From Secundilactobacillus paracollinoides DSM 15502 = JCM 11969 (lineage in GTDB: Bacteria; Bacillota; Bacilli; Lactobacillales; Lactobacillaceae): a stretch of DNA of 64,000 bases. Positions 1 through 9,315 of this stretch are shown here, in pieces. Under the pieces are notes generated by a model, which was not told the DNA's origin, did not search any database, and worked only from the letters and a program-made list of their open reading frames with translations. Location: contig NZ_BBAG01000002.1 of assembly GCF_001311135.1 (NCBI RefSeq), positions 62,001 through 126,000 of the forward strand, read 5' to 3'. The stretch's first letter is position 1; each line of letters starts with the position of its first letter. The translations under genes were made by a program, and so were the position numbers.

Positions 1-582
1 GACGCCACGACCAGTGCGTCAAAGGACACCACGCCAGATTATTCGTCTGACCTCGACCACCCTGTGAAGACCGATGCGACTGCGAGCGCATCGAAGAAAC
101 CAGCTGGTGGCCTCGACTATTACTCTGATTTGGATGCACCGACACAGCCGACGACCGACACCACGACTGGTGCTTCTGAGTACACTGATGCGACCTCAAG
201 TGCTTCAAAGGATACGGCGTCAGATTATTCGTCCGACCTCGACTACCCGGCTCAGGCCGCTGATGCCACGACTGGTGCTTCCAAACAACCGGCTGACGGC
301 ATGGCCTACTCGTCTGATCTAGACACGCCGGTGGCTGCGGGAACGGATGCCACTAGCGGTGCTTCCGAGAAACCAGCAGATGCCACTACTGGCGCATCTC
401 ATAAATCGGACGATGGGCCCACCTATTCTTCAGACTTAGACGATCCAAAGCCGGAAACTGACACCAACACTGGTGCTTCCGAACACGATGATGCAACTAC
501 GGGGGCATCAAAGGAAACGACCAGCGATTACTCTTCTGATTTAGACCAACCGGCTGCGGCTGATGCCACGACCGGTGCTTCT
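1..582 (+). repeat. Ten tandem D-x-x-x-[GS]-A-S coding repeats
   Basis: Motif starts are at bases 1, 73, 157, 187, 262, 346, 379, 460, 490 and 562, all in one frame. Copies at 157, 262, 346, 379, 460, 490 and 562 keep T/S-G-A-S; those at 1, 73 and 187 have S-A-S. Spacing alternates between about 30 and 72-84 bases. Synonymous codons differ between copies, so the repeat is not a fresh DNA-level expansion. Confidence 0.85.
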
Positions 583-591
583 GAACACTAA
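1..591 (+). CDS. C-terminal part of a protein with tandem flavinylation-like motifs
   Basis: The frame is open from base 1, so the N-terminus lies outside the window; 196 residues are visible. They consist of degenerate repeats of about 25 residues in which a D-A-T-T-G-A-S type motif alternates with an acidic Y-S-S-D-L-D block. Seven copies fit D-x-x-[ST]-G-A-S and three more carry Ser in place of Gly. That consensus matches the sequence around which the ApbE/Ftp transferase attaches FMN to Ser/Thr in NqrC, RnfG and FMN-binding-domain proteins. No anchor or membrane segment is visible, and the protein ends directly after a last motif (TGASEH). A PAS protein follows 29 bases later in the same direction, suggesting one operon. 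Function is inferred from the motif only; a low-complexity acidic tail without cofactor is the alternative. Confidence 0.75.
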   Translation, partial: DATTSASKDTTPDYSSDLDHPVKTDATASASKKPAGGLDYYSDLDAPTQPTTDTTTGASEYTDATSSASKDTASDYSSDLDYPAQAADATTGASKQPADGMAYSSDLDTPVAAGTDATSGASEKPADATTGASHKSDDGPTYSSDLDDPKPETDTNTGASEHDDATTGASKETTSDYSSDLDQPAAADATTGASEH

Positions 592-620
592 CAACGCTTC
601 ACATATAGGAGGAAATTAAC

Positions 621-1130
621 ATGACTGATAAAAAAGTGACTTTAGACAGCAATGACGTTTTACACTTCCCCACTGGCGATATTCCGTTGGAAACCCTGCG
701 CGTCCTGTTGAACACCCTGCCCTTCGAAGTTGACTTTGTGGACGCCACCGACCATTTCAAGTGGTTTACCGATGACGGCAACCGGATCTTCAGCCGGACG
801 CAAAAACAAGTTGGCGAAGAAGTGCTGGAATGCCACCCAAAGCAAGCCAGCGATAAAGTGGAACAGATCCTCAAGGAATTTCACGCCGGCACCCGTGACC
901 AATTTGAATTCTGGCTGCCACTAAAGGGTAAGATGGTCTACATTTCATACTTCGCTATCCGTGATGAAGACGGCAAGTACCTTGGGTGCTTCGAATTCAC
1001 CGGTGACATCGCGCACCTGCAATCGATCAAGGGGACTAAGATTCTTGAAAACAGCCGTGATATTACGTTGATAAAAAGTAAGACACTGCTAACTAAAGGC
1101 ACTGGCCATTGCGGTCGGTGTCTTTTTTGA
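621..1130 (+). CDS. PAS-domain protein (DUF438 C-terminal type)
   Basis: A 169-residue soluble protein preceded by AGGAGG (608-613), which sets the ATG. From about residue 25 to 150 it resembles the PAS_10 fold at the end of DUF438 proteins: a 'FVDATDHFKWFTDDGNRIF' segment, then 'GEEVLECHPKQASDKVEQIL' and 'VYISYFAIRDEDGKYLG'. Such domains bind small ligands or haem and act as cytoplasmic sensors; the ligand cannot be read here. The last 20 codons run through a terminator hairpin, which is unusual, and a one-base slip near 1068 would end the protein at adjacent TGA and TAA codons, so the natural C-terminus may be around residue 150. It probably shares a transcript with the preceding repeat protein. 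Confidence 0.7.
   Translation: MTDKKVTLDSNDVLHFPTGDIPLETLRVLLNTLPFEVDFVDATDHFKWFTDDGNRIFSRTQKQVGEEVLECHPKQASDKVEQILKEFHAGTRDQFEFWLPLKGKMVYISYFAIRDEDGKYLGCFEFTGDIAHLQSIKGTKILENSRDITLIKSKTLLTKGTGHCGRCLF
1080..1126 (+). terminator. Rho-independent terminator
   Basis: Arms AAGACACTG (1080-1088) and CGGTGTCTT (1115-1123) are followed by a T run. The hairpin lies inside the apparent end of the PAS reading frame, which supports an earlier true stop codon. Confidence 0.7.
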
Positions 1131-1252
1131 CTAGCTCGTTCTTCGTTGACTTTCCAATCCCAACCCCTATAATCAGAATTAAACAACTGTGTGAAATCGG
1201 TTACATTATTGGTTTTACCCACACATCCGTTTCAAAAAATGGAGGGGATCAC

Positions 1253-3585
1253 ATGCTCGAACTGCAACATTAAAAAAAATACTATCAGGTGGGCGACACG
1301 ACCACGAAGGCGTTAGATGATGTGTCCGTCTCATTTCGGCAACAGGAATTTGTCGCGATCCTTGGCCCCAGTGGCTCTGGGAAGACCACGTTATTAAACA
1401 ATATTGGCGGGTTGAACGTCTATGACTCCGGCGATTTGATTATTAAGGGGAAGTCCACCAAGGAGTTCAAAGCCTCCGACTGGGACGCGTACCGGAACAA
1501 CTCGGTCGGCTTCATTTTCCAAAGTTACAATCTGATTGGTCACCTGGGCATCATCGACAACGTTGAGTTGGGTATGACACTCAGTGGTGTGCCCACTGCC
1601 GAGAAAAAGGAAAAGGCCATTTCAGCGCTGAAACGTGTCGGGTTGGAAGACCATATGTATAAGAAGCCGAACCAACTGTCTGGTGGGCAAATGCAACGGG
1701 TGGCCATTGCGCGGGCGATCGCCAACGACCCGGAAATTTTACTGTGTGACGAACCGACCGGCGCATTGGATACCGAAACCAGTCAAGAAATTATGCAGAT
1801 CATTAAGGAACTGTCAAAAGAGCGCCTCGTCATCATGGTCACCCACAACCCCGACCTCGCCGACCAATATGCCGACCGGATCATTCGTTTCGAAGACGGG
1901 AAAATCGTGGATGACACGAACCCCTACAATGAGCTGGAAGAAAACGAACAGTTTCACCTGACCAAGACGAAAATGACCTACTGGACAGCGCTAAAATTGT
2001 CGTTTACTAACATCCGCACTAAGAAGGGGCGAACCTTCCTGACGGCGTTTGCCTCCAGTATTGGCATCATCGGAATCGCAGTCGTTCTCGCCCTGTCAAA
2101 TGGGTTCCAGAAACAGATCGATCAAACGCAATCCAATACCCTGGCCCAGTATCCAGTGACGATTTCACAGACTGCCACCTCCCAGACCACGGCCAACGAC
2201 ACCAGCAAAAAGGAACATTTTTCTAAGGAAAAGTCCGTCGTGGCGCAAATCAGTGACCAGGATAAGGCGCAACATACTAATAAAATCACGCAAAACTACG
2301 TAAACTATGTGAAAAGACTCAATCCAAAATACAGCAAGAACGTCGGGATCACGTACACAACCGGTATGAACTTGCTGCGCGATGTGAACGGTAAGATCAA
2401 GCCGGTCCAGCTGTCTAACGAGAGTCAGTCTAAATCTAGCGGCCTGAACATGTCGAGCGCACTGGCGAGTTCAGCGGGCATTGGTGTTTCCTCCTACCCC
2501 GTTGATAATCAGGCAAGACCAGCTTTCTCAAGAAGCACTACAAAGTGATGGCCGGCGCCTACCCGACTAAGACCACGGATGTCGTTTTAATTATTAACAA
2601 GGACAACTCGACGAACATCAACGCGCTGACGAATCTGGGCTTCAAGGTGAAGAATAACCAAAAGGTCGACTTCAACAAGATCGTTGGTACGACGTTTAAG
2701 ACCGTCGACAACGACACCTACTACAAGTCCGCAGCCGGCATGTTCCTGCCGAATACCGACTACAAGACCATGTACAGCAACAGCAGCAACAAAACGTTGC
2801 GCGTCGTTGGTGTCCTGCGGGTCCGGTCAGCAAATGAGGAGAATATTCTGGCAACCGGTTTTGCGTACAGCGACAATTTGACCAAGGCGTTGGTCGATCA
2901 AAACGCGAACTCCGCCATCGTCAAAGCGCAGAAATCCAGTTCACGAAACGTGCTGACCGGCGCCACCTTGAGTGCTTCTGCGGACAAGACGCAGGTCATT
3001 CAAGCCCTCGGCGGTTCCAAGACACCATCGAGCATCATGATCCACCCGAATAATTTCAAGAATAAGGATAAGGTGCTCAGTTATTTGAACGCCTATAACA
3101 AAGGAAAATCCAAGGCCAATAAGGTCATCTACACCGATATGGCCGGTTCCGTATCCAAGCTGACCGGTGGCCTGATGGACGCGATCACCTACGTGCTGAT
3201 TGCGTTTGCCGGTATTTCGCTGGTCACCAGTATGATCATGATCAGCATCATCACGTACACCTCCGTACTGGAACGGACGAAAGAAATCGGGGTCCTCAAA
3301 GCACTGGGTGCGCGGAAGAAGGACATCACCCGGGTGTTTGACGCCGAAACCGCCATTCTTGGGGTGGCCTCGGGACTCATCGGTATCTTCATCGCATGGG
3401 CTGCGACCTTCCCAATCAACATCGTGCTCAAGAGTATGACCAATTTGAGCAACGTCGCGCAGTTGAATCCTGTGGCGGCCATTGTGCTGATTTTGATTAG
3501 TACCGTGCTCACCGTTTTGGGCGGGCATGTGCCGGCACGGATGGCGTCGAAGAAGGATGCGGCGACGGCTTTGAGAACGGAGTAG
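1253..3585 (+). pseudogene. MacB-like fused ABC transporter (ATPase plus FtsX-type permease), frame-disrupted
   Basis: ATG at 1253 follows GGAGGGG. The ATPase part has Walker A GPSGSGKTT, signature [14 protein letters not shown] and Walker [13 protein letters not shown]; it is followed by a first membrane segment (about residue 250), a long extracytoplasmic domain and three C-terminal segments with the FtsX motif 'LERTKEIGVLKALGARKKDI'. This is the domain order of one-polypeptide lipoprotein or peptide exporters of Firmicutes, expected near 775 residues. Two lesions are visible: codon 7 is TAA at 1271-1273 where the family has Leu (TTA), and one base is missing near 2514, after which the frame shifts and continues to 3585. 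A GTG at 1289 could restart translation. The substrate is unknown and there is no adjacent two-component system. Confidence 0.85.
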
Positions 3586-3835
3586 AGTGTGGAGCAGGGC
3601 GGTTTAGGGGCGGTGTGTAACGGTCTCTGGTCTAAAAGTCCGGGTCTGACTTTTAGACCAGAGACCGTTACACGTTAGCCCCGTGCCCTGCGGAACACGT
3701 TTCGGCAATGAGGCCAAGAAAACCAGAAGTCAAAAAGCACACAGTGATTGAAAAGTCCGGGCCTGACTTTTGGTTCAGCGTTCTTTACACGATCCCTCGT
3801 TTTCACCATGAGGCAGAGAATGCTTTTCTAAACTA
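3584..3835. repeat. Palindromic element A, copy 1 plus a degenerate second unit
   Basis: Starts at the TAG stop of the ABC gene with AGTGTGGAGCAGGGCGG. Perfect 26-base inner arms lie at 3615-3640 and 3648-3673 around CGGGTCT. The element closes with GCCCTGCGGAACACGTTTCGGC. The second unit (3713-3835) keeps only the central AAAGTCCGGGCCTGACTTT part. Confidence 0.8.
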
Positions 3836-3860
3836 GCCAAATAATAGGCAAATTCACCAA

Positions 3861-3900
3861 AAAAAGCGCTTAGCAAGTATTAACTACTAGGCGCTTTTTG
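3861..3900. terminator. Rho-independent terminator
   Basis: Arms AAAAAGCGCTTAG (3861-3873) and CTAGGCGCTTTTT (3887-3899), with T-rich flanks on both strands. It separates the ABC region from the toxin-antitoxin pair. Confidence 0.7.
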
Positions 3901-4079
3901 TGTTGTATAGACGTTAGAAATGCGTTCATTGCTAAACTAAAAAAACAAATGTCTCTCCTAAAACGTATTTAACTATTGTAACAATTCAAATGATAACTGC
4001 AGTTCAACAGTTTGTTCATTTCAGTTGCAATACTATGGCAATATCGTATACTTGATTTGCCTTGAAAAAGGAGAACCAT

Positions 4080-4451
4080 ATGTCCAAAATTAATTTCAGA
4101 TATACCCAGGCCTTCAACAATGAATGGCAGAAACTAGGCTTATCAGAACTAGATAAGGTGTCATTAAGGCTCCAATTTATCAATTACTTAAAAAACACAC
4201 CAGATAATAATTATGGTAGGTCTTTTCCAGGTGATATGATTCCTCACACAGGTGGTGCCATAAAGATGCGTTTTTCCGCTAATATCGTAAACTATGGAAA
4301 AAGTGGTGGGTATCGTATCATCTACTTTATGCCATTCAATGACGAATTGCTTTTTTTCAAGGTTTATAGCAAGCACAGTCAAGAGACCCTGTCGGATTTT
4401 GAAAAGAACACAATGAAAAGCTTCATTCGACGCTATAAAGGAGCCCATTAA
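4080..4451 (+). CDS. HigB/RelE-superfamily toxin-like protein
   Basis: A small basic protein of 123 residues. The ATG at 4080 is chosen because AAGGAG lies seven bases upstream; an in-frame ATG at 4062 has no site. The length, the 'YGKSGGYRIIYF' strand motif and the C-terminal 'FKVYSKHSQETLSDFEKN' resemble RelE/HigB-type ribosome-dependent mRNA interferases, in particular the Gp49-like branch where toxin precedes antitoxin. The next gene begins two bases after its stop and encodes an HTH protein, the usual HigBA order. The local DNA is clearly more AT-rich than the neighbouring genes, in keeping with transfer. Catalytic residues cannot be confirmed by eye. Confidence 0.72.
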   Translation: MSKINFRYTQAFNNEWQKLGLSELDKVSLRLQFINYLKNTPDNNYGRSFPGDMIPHTGGAIKMRFSANIVNYGKSGGYRIIYFMPFNDELLFFKVYSKHSQETLSDFEKNTMKSFIRRYKGAH

Positions 4452-4453
4452 TC

Positions 4454-4780
4454 ATGCAGAAGAAAAAAGAAAGTACGATATTACAGAGCATCAAAGAATT
4501 AGAAGACGAGCAAAACGGTCTGCCAACAAACATTGAAACCGTCACAATGGAAGTCCGGGACGTCCCTGATTACAAACCTGATGACCTAATCCGTATTCGC
4601 AAAAAAGTTGCAGGAACTAAACAGCAATTCGCCGCATTATTGGATATTTCCACCACTGACGTTGAATCATGGGAGAACGGCAGTCATCGCCCCAGCGACG
4701 TTGCTAAACAATTTTATCAATTATTAGACGAGGATCCTCATGCACTAGATAATGTGAGCACAGAGCACCACCCAGAGTAA
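4454..4780 (+). CDS. HigA-like antitoxin with XRE-type HTH
   Basis: A 108-residue acidic protein with AAAGGAG upstream of ATG. Residues 40-85 (DDLIRIRKKVAGTKQQFAAL to WENGSHRPSD) form a recognisable Cro/C1-like helix-turn-helix of the kind used by HigA and MqsA antitoxins. It is translationally coupled to the toxin-like gene. By analogy it would neutralise the toxin and repress the pair's promoter. Two terminator hairpins follow. The C-terminus (HHPE) is acidic and short. An alternative is a stand-alone regulator that merely follows a phage-type gene. Confidence 0.7.
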   Translation: MQKKKESTILQSIKELEDEQNGLPTNIETVTMEVRDVPDYKPDDLIRIRKKVAGTKQQFAALLDISTTDVESWENGSHRPSDVAKQFYQLLDEDPHALDNVSTEHHPE

Positions 4781-4802
4781 TTATAAAATATTATTAGCGT
4801 GT

Positions 4803-4841
4803 AAAAAGCGTGTTTAGATATCATTTCTAGACACACTTTTA
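4803..4841 (+). terminator. Terminator of the toxin-antitoxin pair
   Basis: Imperfect hairpin AAAAGCGTGTTTAGA / TCTAGACACACTTTT followed by T residues, 22 bases after the antitoxin stop. Confidence 0.6.
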
Positions 4842-4862
4842 TTAATAATAATCATAGGAACG

Positions 4863-4901
4863 AAAAAATCCCGTCGACCCAATCGTCAACGAGATTTTTT
4901 T
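4863..4901. terminator. Bidirectional terminator between the antitoxin and cfa
   Basis: Arms AAAAAATCCCGT and ACGAGATTTTTTT enclose a short loop; A and T runs on opposite sides allow function for the convergent cfa transcript. Confidence 0.65.
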
Positions 4902-4943
4902 AAGTTGTTACATGGTATTACAGTGTTTTAGACAAAGACGATA

Positions 4944-6138
4944 CTAGTTCGTCTGCTTTGCCTTACTATCCTCATACATGTAGTCCCGAGTCATCGGCAA
5001 CCCAGTCCCACTAGGCTGCTTCGTCAACAGGTACTGCATCACGTCGATGTTACCAGCTTCAAATGAGCCGGCACATGCTTGAAGATACATGTCCCACATC
5101 CGGGCAAATTCTTCGCCGTACTTGTCAACGGCCTTATCGAAGACCTTGAGGTAGTTGGCGTCCCAGATTTCGAGTGTCTTTTGGTAGTGACGACGCAGTG
5201 GTTCCAAGTCTGCCAATTGCAGCTTAGCATCCATCACGTGAGTCAAGTTTTCAGCCATGTTTGGAATGTAACCGCCTGGGAAGATGTACTTGCTGATGAA
5301 TGGATCCATCCCGGCACCTTCGTGTTGACCGGTAATCCCGTGGATCAATGCGCGACCATCATCTTCCATCAGATCACTGACCTTCTGGAAGTAGGTGCCC
5401 AAGTTTTCCTTACCAACGTGTTCGAACATCCCAACGGAGGTCACGTAGTCGAATTTGTCGTTCATCTCACGGTAGTCTTCCATGATGACGTCGACTTTAC
5501 CTTCAAGGTGACGTTCCTTGATCTGTTGTTTCGTGTAGTCGTACTGTTCCTGGCTCAACGTGATCCCAGTAGCGTTCAGACCGTATTCTTCGGCGGCCGT
5601 GAACAGCAATGTGCCCCAACCACTCCCGATGTCTAATAAGCGCTTGCCTGGTTCTGGCTGCAACTTCTTGATGATATGGTGCACCTTGTTCATTTGGGCT
5701 TGTTCCAACGTGTCGTCTTCGTGTTCGAAGTAGGCACATGAATAAGTCATGGTGTCATCCAACCAAAGTTCGTAAAAATCATTCCCAATATCGTAGTGAG
5801 ATTGGATGTCCTTTTCACTAGCTTTCTCAGAGTGACTCGTTTTTGGTAAGTGCTTCAAAAATGGGTTGTTTGTCAAGAAACTCCCCGTGTTGCTGAAGGC
5901 GGCAGTGACCAAGGCTTGAATGCTGCCATCGATTTCAATGTCCTTCTTCATGTACGCTTCAGCTAACACGCTAGTTGGTGACGCAGTGACTTCCTTGATA
6001 GGAATATCTCTGTTGATCTTGATTTTAACAACCGGATCGCCCTCACCATAGTTTTCCGTTTTACCATCAATATGTGACTGCAACTGGGATATTAAATGCG
6101 CGACTAAGTAATTGACGATATACTGTTTTCTCTAACAC
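4944..6138 (-). pseudogene. cfa: Cyclopropane-fatty-acyl-phospholipid synthase, frame-disrupted near the start
   Basis: SAM-dependent methyltransferase that adds a methylene bridge to unsaturated acyl chains of membrane phospholipids, typically in stationary phase and acid stress. The SAM motif 'LLDIGSGWGTLLFTAAEEYG', 'GITLSQEQ', 'YDYVTSVGMFEHVGKEN' and 'FPGGYIPN' are all present, and the length after repair (about 397 residues) is normal. The natural start is GTG at 6138 behind AGAAGGA; the first 23 codons (MLEKTVYRQ...) read well, then one G is missing near 6068 in the codon for Trp before Asp-Gly-Lys-Thr-Glu. The rest is open from 6083. The only visible defect is this single base. Confidence 0.9.
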
Positions 6139-6401
6139 CGATTTTTCCTTCTCTCATGCAAGTTATTTAGATGACTAAGCATTAGGACCTAAATTAATCA
6201 AAAAGATTTCATTGTACTTATATTTATTGATTATCTAATAAGAATAGTTGTCTTTTTTAATTTTGTCAAAATATTTGGCCGATTTTTCTTTCGCCGCTTT
6301 CAAGTTTTGACACATGTTTGTAAGTGTCTAATTATATAGAAGCAATTTCATCAAATATGGGTGGGTTGTTGCAAAAACGACATCAGTCCTGACGCTTATT
6401 T

Positions 6402-7181
6402 TCACTCGCTAATCTGCGCTTGTTGATAATTTTTTCCTAATGGTCCGGCGTATTCCGGCTGCCACGGTTTTGGTTGCCGTTGATAGTGCAACAATCGCGT
6501 ATGAGCTGCGATCCACTCAGGTGTTAAACCACCTTCTAGGTAGTTTGCGTAACTCGGCACATCAAAATTCCAAATTTTATCGTCAATTGGCGTCACCTGA
6601 TTGCCGTAAAGACCGTTTAAAATGTCCTGGTCAACTAGTGGCAGATCCTCATGAGTAGTGATGTAGGCCGTAATGTCCCGAAAATTAATCAGCTGGCGAA
6701 CGCGATCCAAGTCAATCAAAAGCACACCAGTATTGTAATAGGCGTGATTGATCTGCATCCGTTGGCGATTCTCAAGTTGTTGGTCTTGATGAGCGGCAGC
6801 CGCAAATGGGCGTCCCTGCATGTCTAACTGCCAAAGCTCATCTAGAGGACCCTGAGCCAGAATATCAGGATCAATATAGAGCACCCGGTGAAGTGTCTTC
6901 GGGAGAATTTGCCCACTTAGAAGCCGGAAATAGGTTTCAACTGGATACTGAGCAGTGATCGGCGCGTTGCCGAAAACGGCTGGGATTGCTTGGCAGGCGG
7001 TGAACGTCATATTGCGGCCAGTGATCCAATCTGACAACGTTTTGAGTTGTGTCGGGTCGATTTGGCGGTGAATCAGCCAAACGTGGATGGGTTGGGATTC
7101 AGTTTGATGGATTGAGTTGAGCAGTGTTTTTAGAGGTGGGATATAGGTTTCGTTGACCGTTACTAGGAGTTCAATGGGCAT
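6402..7181 (-). CDS. Family 8 glycosyltransferase
   Basis: A 259-residue GT-A-fold enzyme of the LgtC/general stress glycosyltransferase family. The N-terminus has 'IELLVTVNETYIPPLKTLLNSI', and the metal-binding DxD is 'VLYIDPDILAQG' (about residue 120). 'AYYNTGVLLIDLD' and 'DQDILN' follow, as in galactosyl- and glucosyltransferases that use UDP-sugars. It is slightly short at the C-terminus and has no membrane segment. It stands alone between cfa and a repeat cluster. The acceptor is unknown; wall teichoic acid or glycolipid decoration is the usual suggestion for lactobacilli. GAAGG precedes the ATG. Confidence 0.85.
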   Translation of the reverse strand: MPIELLVTVNETYIPPLKTLLNSIHQTESQPIHVWLIHRQIDPTQLKTLSDWITGRNMTFTACQAIPAVFGNAPITAQYPVETYFRLLSGQILPKTLHRVLYIDPDILAQGPLDELWQLDMQGRPFAAAAHQDQQLENRQRMQINHAYYNTGVLLIDLDRVRQLINFRDITAYITTHEDLPLVDQDILNGLYGNQVTPIDDKIWNFDVPSYANYLEGGLTPEWIAAHTRLLHYQRQPKPWQPEYAGPLGKNYQQAQISE

Positions 7182-7251
7182 TTTGGGGGCCTTCTTTTTT
7201 GGGGTTTAGGTCTATTATAAAGGCTTGAGTTGTCGGTGACTGGGGAAAATA

Positions 7252-7281
7252 AAAGAAGCCTGTGATTGCGGCTTCTTTTTT
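7252..7281. terminator. Terminator-like hairpin
   Basis: AAGAAGCC / GGCTTCTT stem with nine-base loop and a T8 tail on the + strand; no + strand gene precedes it within the last 2 kb, so it may protect the GT8 promoter from read-through or be a remnant. Confidence 0.5.
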
Positions 7282-7348
7282 TGGGAGGTGAATTTATGCA
7301 GTTTTTTACTTTTTAGACCCAGAACCGGTTTGGTTTTCTTAGTTTATC

Positions 7349-7540
7349 TAGCCGAAACGTGCTCCAGAAAGCAAAGACTTGCACTAGTTTGGTGCTCTTA
7401 TTATACCTAGCCGAAACGTGCTCCAGAAAGCAAAGACTTGCACAGAAGGCACTCTGATAACGAATCCAGGCCCGGGATTCATTATCAGAGTGCCCTTCTG
7501 CTCCAGTCTTTAAACGCTTTCTTCCGCACTCTATATTCTT
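7349..7540. repeat. Palindromic element A, copy 2, with a duplicated left arm
   Basis: A 34-base stretch beginning GCCGAAACGTGCTCCAGAAA occurs twice exactly (7351-7384 and 7410-7443). The inner stem AGAAGGCACTCTGATAACGA.. / ..TTATCAGAGTGCCCTTCT surrounds the conserved centre CAGGCCCGGGA. The right arm ends at the TAG of a truncated dehydrogenase gene. Confidence 0.8.
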
Positions 7541-7698
7541 CCATTAATCATCAAATCCACCGTAGCTGCCTGTGGCAACATCGGCAGATGACTCTGTTTT
7601 TCGACCTTGACGTCTTTATTGCTCTTTTTAGCCAGATTTTGAATCAATCTTTGTGCAAAGTTACTTGTCATACCTGTAATTAACCATGTTCGTTTCAT
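7531..7698 (-). pseudogene. Remnant of a short-chain dehydrogenase
   Basis: A 55-residue reading frame with AAAGGGG upstream of ATG 7698. Its first 20 residues (MKRTWLITGMTSNFAQRLIQ) match the nucleotide-binding start of classical short-chain dehydrogenases, although the glycine-rich TGxxxGxG has decayed to TGMTSNFA. After 'LAKKSNKDVKVEKQS' no family similarity is visible and the frame ends at a TAG that belongs to the adjoining palindromic element. An internal deletion followed by capture of the repeat as 3' end is the simplest reading. It should be inactive. Confidence 0.55.
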
Positions 7699-7927
7699 TT
7701 TTTAGTATCCCCTTTACAACAATCGATTTCCAGAAAATTAGGCAGGAGAATGAGCCTGCCCATGCACGATCACCGTGCTTTTGCTTGAGAATATAATACC
7801 CCAAAATCCAGTAAAGTCAATGTGCCTGCTTGGATTTTGAGGAACTTTTTCGTAGGTTCAACCAAGTTGCTTTACTGGCAACCTTTGCTTGATAACGGTA
7901 AACTTGCAGGTATCTGATAAAAGGTAA

Positions 7928-8254
7928 GTGATAATCTTGACGAAGCATGATATCAGCGTCAGTACCCGCGTTGGTTTAGAACTACTCAATAATAAGTGGT
8001 ACGCCTTGATCCTCACAAATTTAACAGCTGACTTTTCTGATTTCATAATTTTACGCAAAAAGATTCGCGGTATTTCAACCTTGAACCTGCTCTTGGCCCT
8101 CACTAAACTCATTAGTTTGGGACTAGTGGCCGATGATGACGAATATGCCTACCGGTTACTGCATGATGGTGTTGAAATGCAGCATATTTTGTTCAGTCTT
8201 CATGACTGGGGTAAGCAACAGCTTAAGGCGTTCGGCGAGGCAACAATGCGTTAG
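7928..8254 (+). CDS. HxlR-family winged-helix regulator
   Basis: A 108-residue protein beginning at GTG 7928 with AAAAGG just upstream. It shows the HxlR order: 'GLELLNNKWYALILTNLTAD' (helices 1-2), 'FSDFIILRKKIRGISTLNLL' (helix-turn-helix) and a wing with 'LGLVADDDEYAYRLLHDG'. Relatives sense electrophiles or redox stress, but the N-terminal Cys common to that subgroup is absent. The DUF1275 gene starts 30 bases later in the same direction and is the likely partner or target. Confidence 0.75.
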   Translation: MIILTKHDISVSTRVGLELLNNKWYALILTNLTADFSDFIILRKKIRGISTLNLLLALTKLISLGLVADDDEYAYRLLHDGVEMQHILFSLHDWGKQQLKAFGEATMR

Positions 8255-8283
8255 GTGCTGTTACTAAGAGGGGGAAATGATTC

Positions 8284-8939
8284 ATGACACTTGCAAAACC
8301 ACGATATGACCGGCTATTAACCGGAACGTTGCTCGCTGCCACCGCGGGCGGTTTGGATTCCTACACCTACTTTACGCATGGCGAGGTGTTTGCTGGTCTA
8401 CAAACTGGGAACTTGATTCTACTTGGCAGCACATTGGCCTTGGAAACTGGTCACGGGCGAGCCACTATTTGATTGCGATTTTGATGTTTATGGTCGGCAC
8501 GATTGTCGCCAGGTTCATCCAACATCGTTATCATGAAGGGCTTCGAATGAGTCGGCAAACGTTCATCGTAACCTATGAAATTGTATTGATAGTGTTGGCT
8601 GGCGCATTCGCAGCGGTCATGCCAAATATGGTATCTGTTGGCTTGTTATCAATGGCAGCGGCCGCCCAACTCCAGGAATTTCGCCAATTGAAAGGTAAAG
8701 GATTCACCTCACTCATGATGACAGGTAACCTCAGAACTTTTGCCGAGGCCATTTATGATGGTATTTTTAAACGCGACACAATGGCTTGGGACAACCTAAC
8801 GACTATCGGGACGATTCTTTTTGGATTTGTCGTCGGGGCGGCGTTGAATGGCCTGCTAATTGGTATTTTTCACGGTCAAACAATTTTCCTATCCGCCATT
8901 ATTTTAGTGATGACTGTCATCGCAAGCCACAGGGGCTAA
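8284..8939 (+). pseudogene. DUF1275 (YoaK-like) membrane protein, frame-disrupted
   Basis: Starts after GAGGGGG with 'MTLAKPRYDRLLTGTLLAAT' and the family signature 'GGLDSYTYFTHGEVFAGLQTGN'. A base (G) is missing near 8443; the frame then shifts and continues as 'GNWSRASHYLIAILMFMVGT', through 'AAAAQLQEFRQLKGKGF-TSLMMTGN', to 8939. The repaired protein of about 218 residues has six predicted membrane helices, as usual. The role of the family is unknown; it is often paired with a transcription regulator, as here with the HxlR gene. Confidence 0.8.
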
Positions 8940-9008
8940 GAGAGTCACAACGCAGTTAACAGGAAGGCCATTGCATCCAATATCGATTCAAATTGTAACT
9001 AATCGTCT

Positions 9009-9061
9009 TTAAAAATAGGTACCAGGGTCACCTCTCATGGATGATCCTAGTACCTATTTTT
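9009..9061 (+). terminator. Terminator after the DUF1275 gene
   Basis: AAAAATAGGTAC / GTACCTATTTTT stem (9011-9022, 9050-9061) with an AGG / CCT extension inside and T-rich end. Confidence 0.75.
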
Positions 9062-9190
9062 GTGGGTTTTCAGCTTTTCGAATCTGCACTTCACTGCGAT
9101 TTTTGTTAGCTGGTTGCCTGCATTGCTATTTTTTGATTGTGCCTGCTCTTGGCACTGGTTGGGACGCGCTTTTTGTGGCTGACTTTCTTG

Positions 9191-9312
9191 GCTGCCACGC
9201 TGAAACGTGTTCCAGAAGGCAGAGGGCGGAGCCTTCTTCCACACTATGACTTTCTTGGCCGCCACGCCGAAACGTGTTCCAGTAGCCCCTTAAACGCCTT
9301 CTTCCACACTCT
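9191..9312. repeat. Palindromic element A, copy 3 (degenerate)
   Basis: Two outer-arm units (CTGAAACGTGTTCCAGAAGGC and CCGAAACGTGTTCCAGTAGCC) and two closing arms (CCTTCTTCCACACT) remain, but the long inner stem has been lost. It abuts the stop codon of the alcohol dehydrogenase gene on the - strand. Confidence 0.6.
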
Positions 9313-9315
9313 TTT

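Noticed and set aside
7340-7540. CRISPR-like array
   Set aside because: Two exact 34-base repeats only, with one 25-base interval; they are duplicated left arms of palindromic element A and there are no cas genes.
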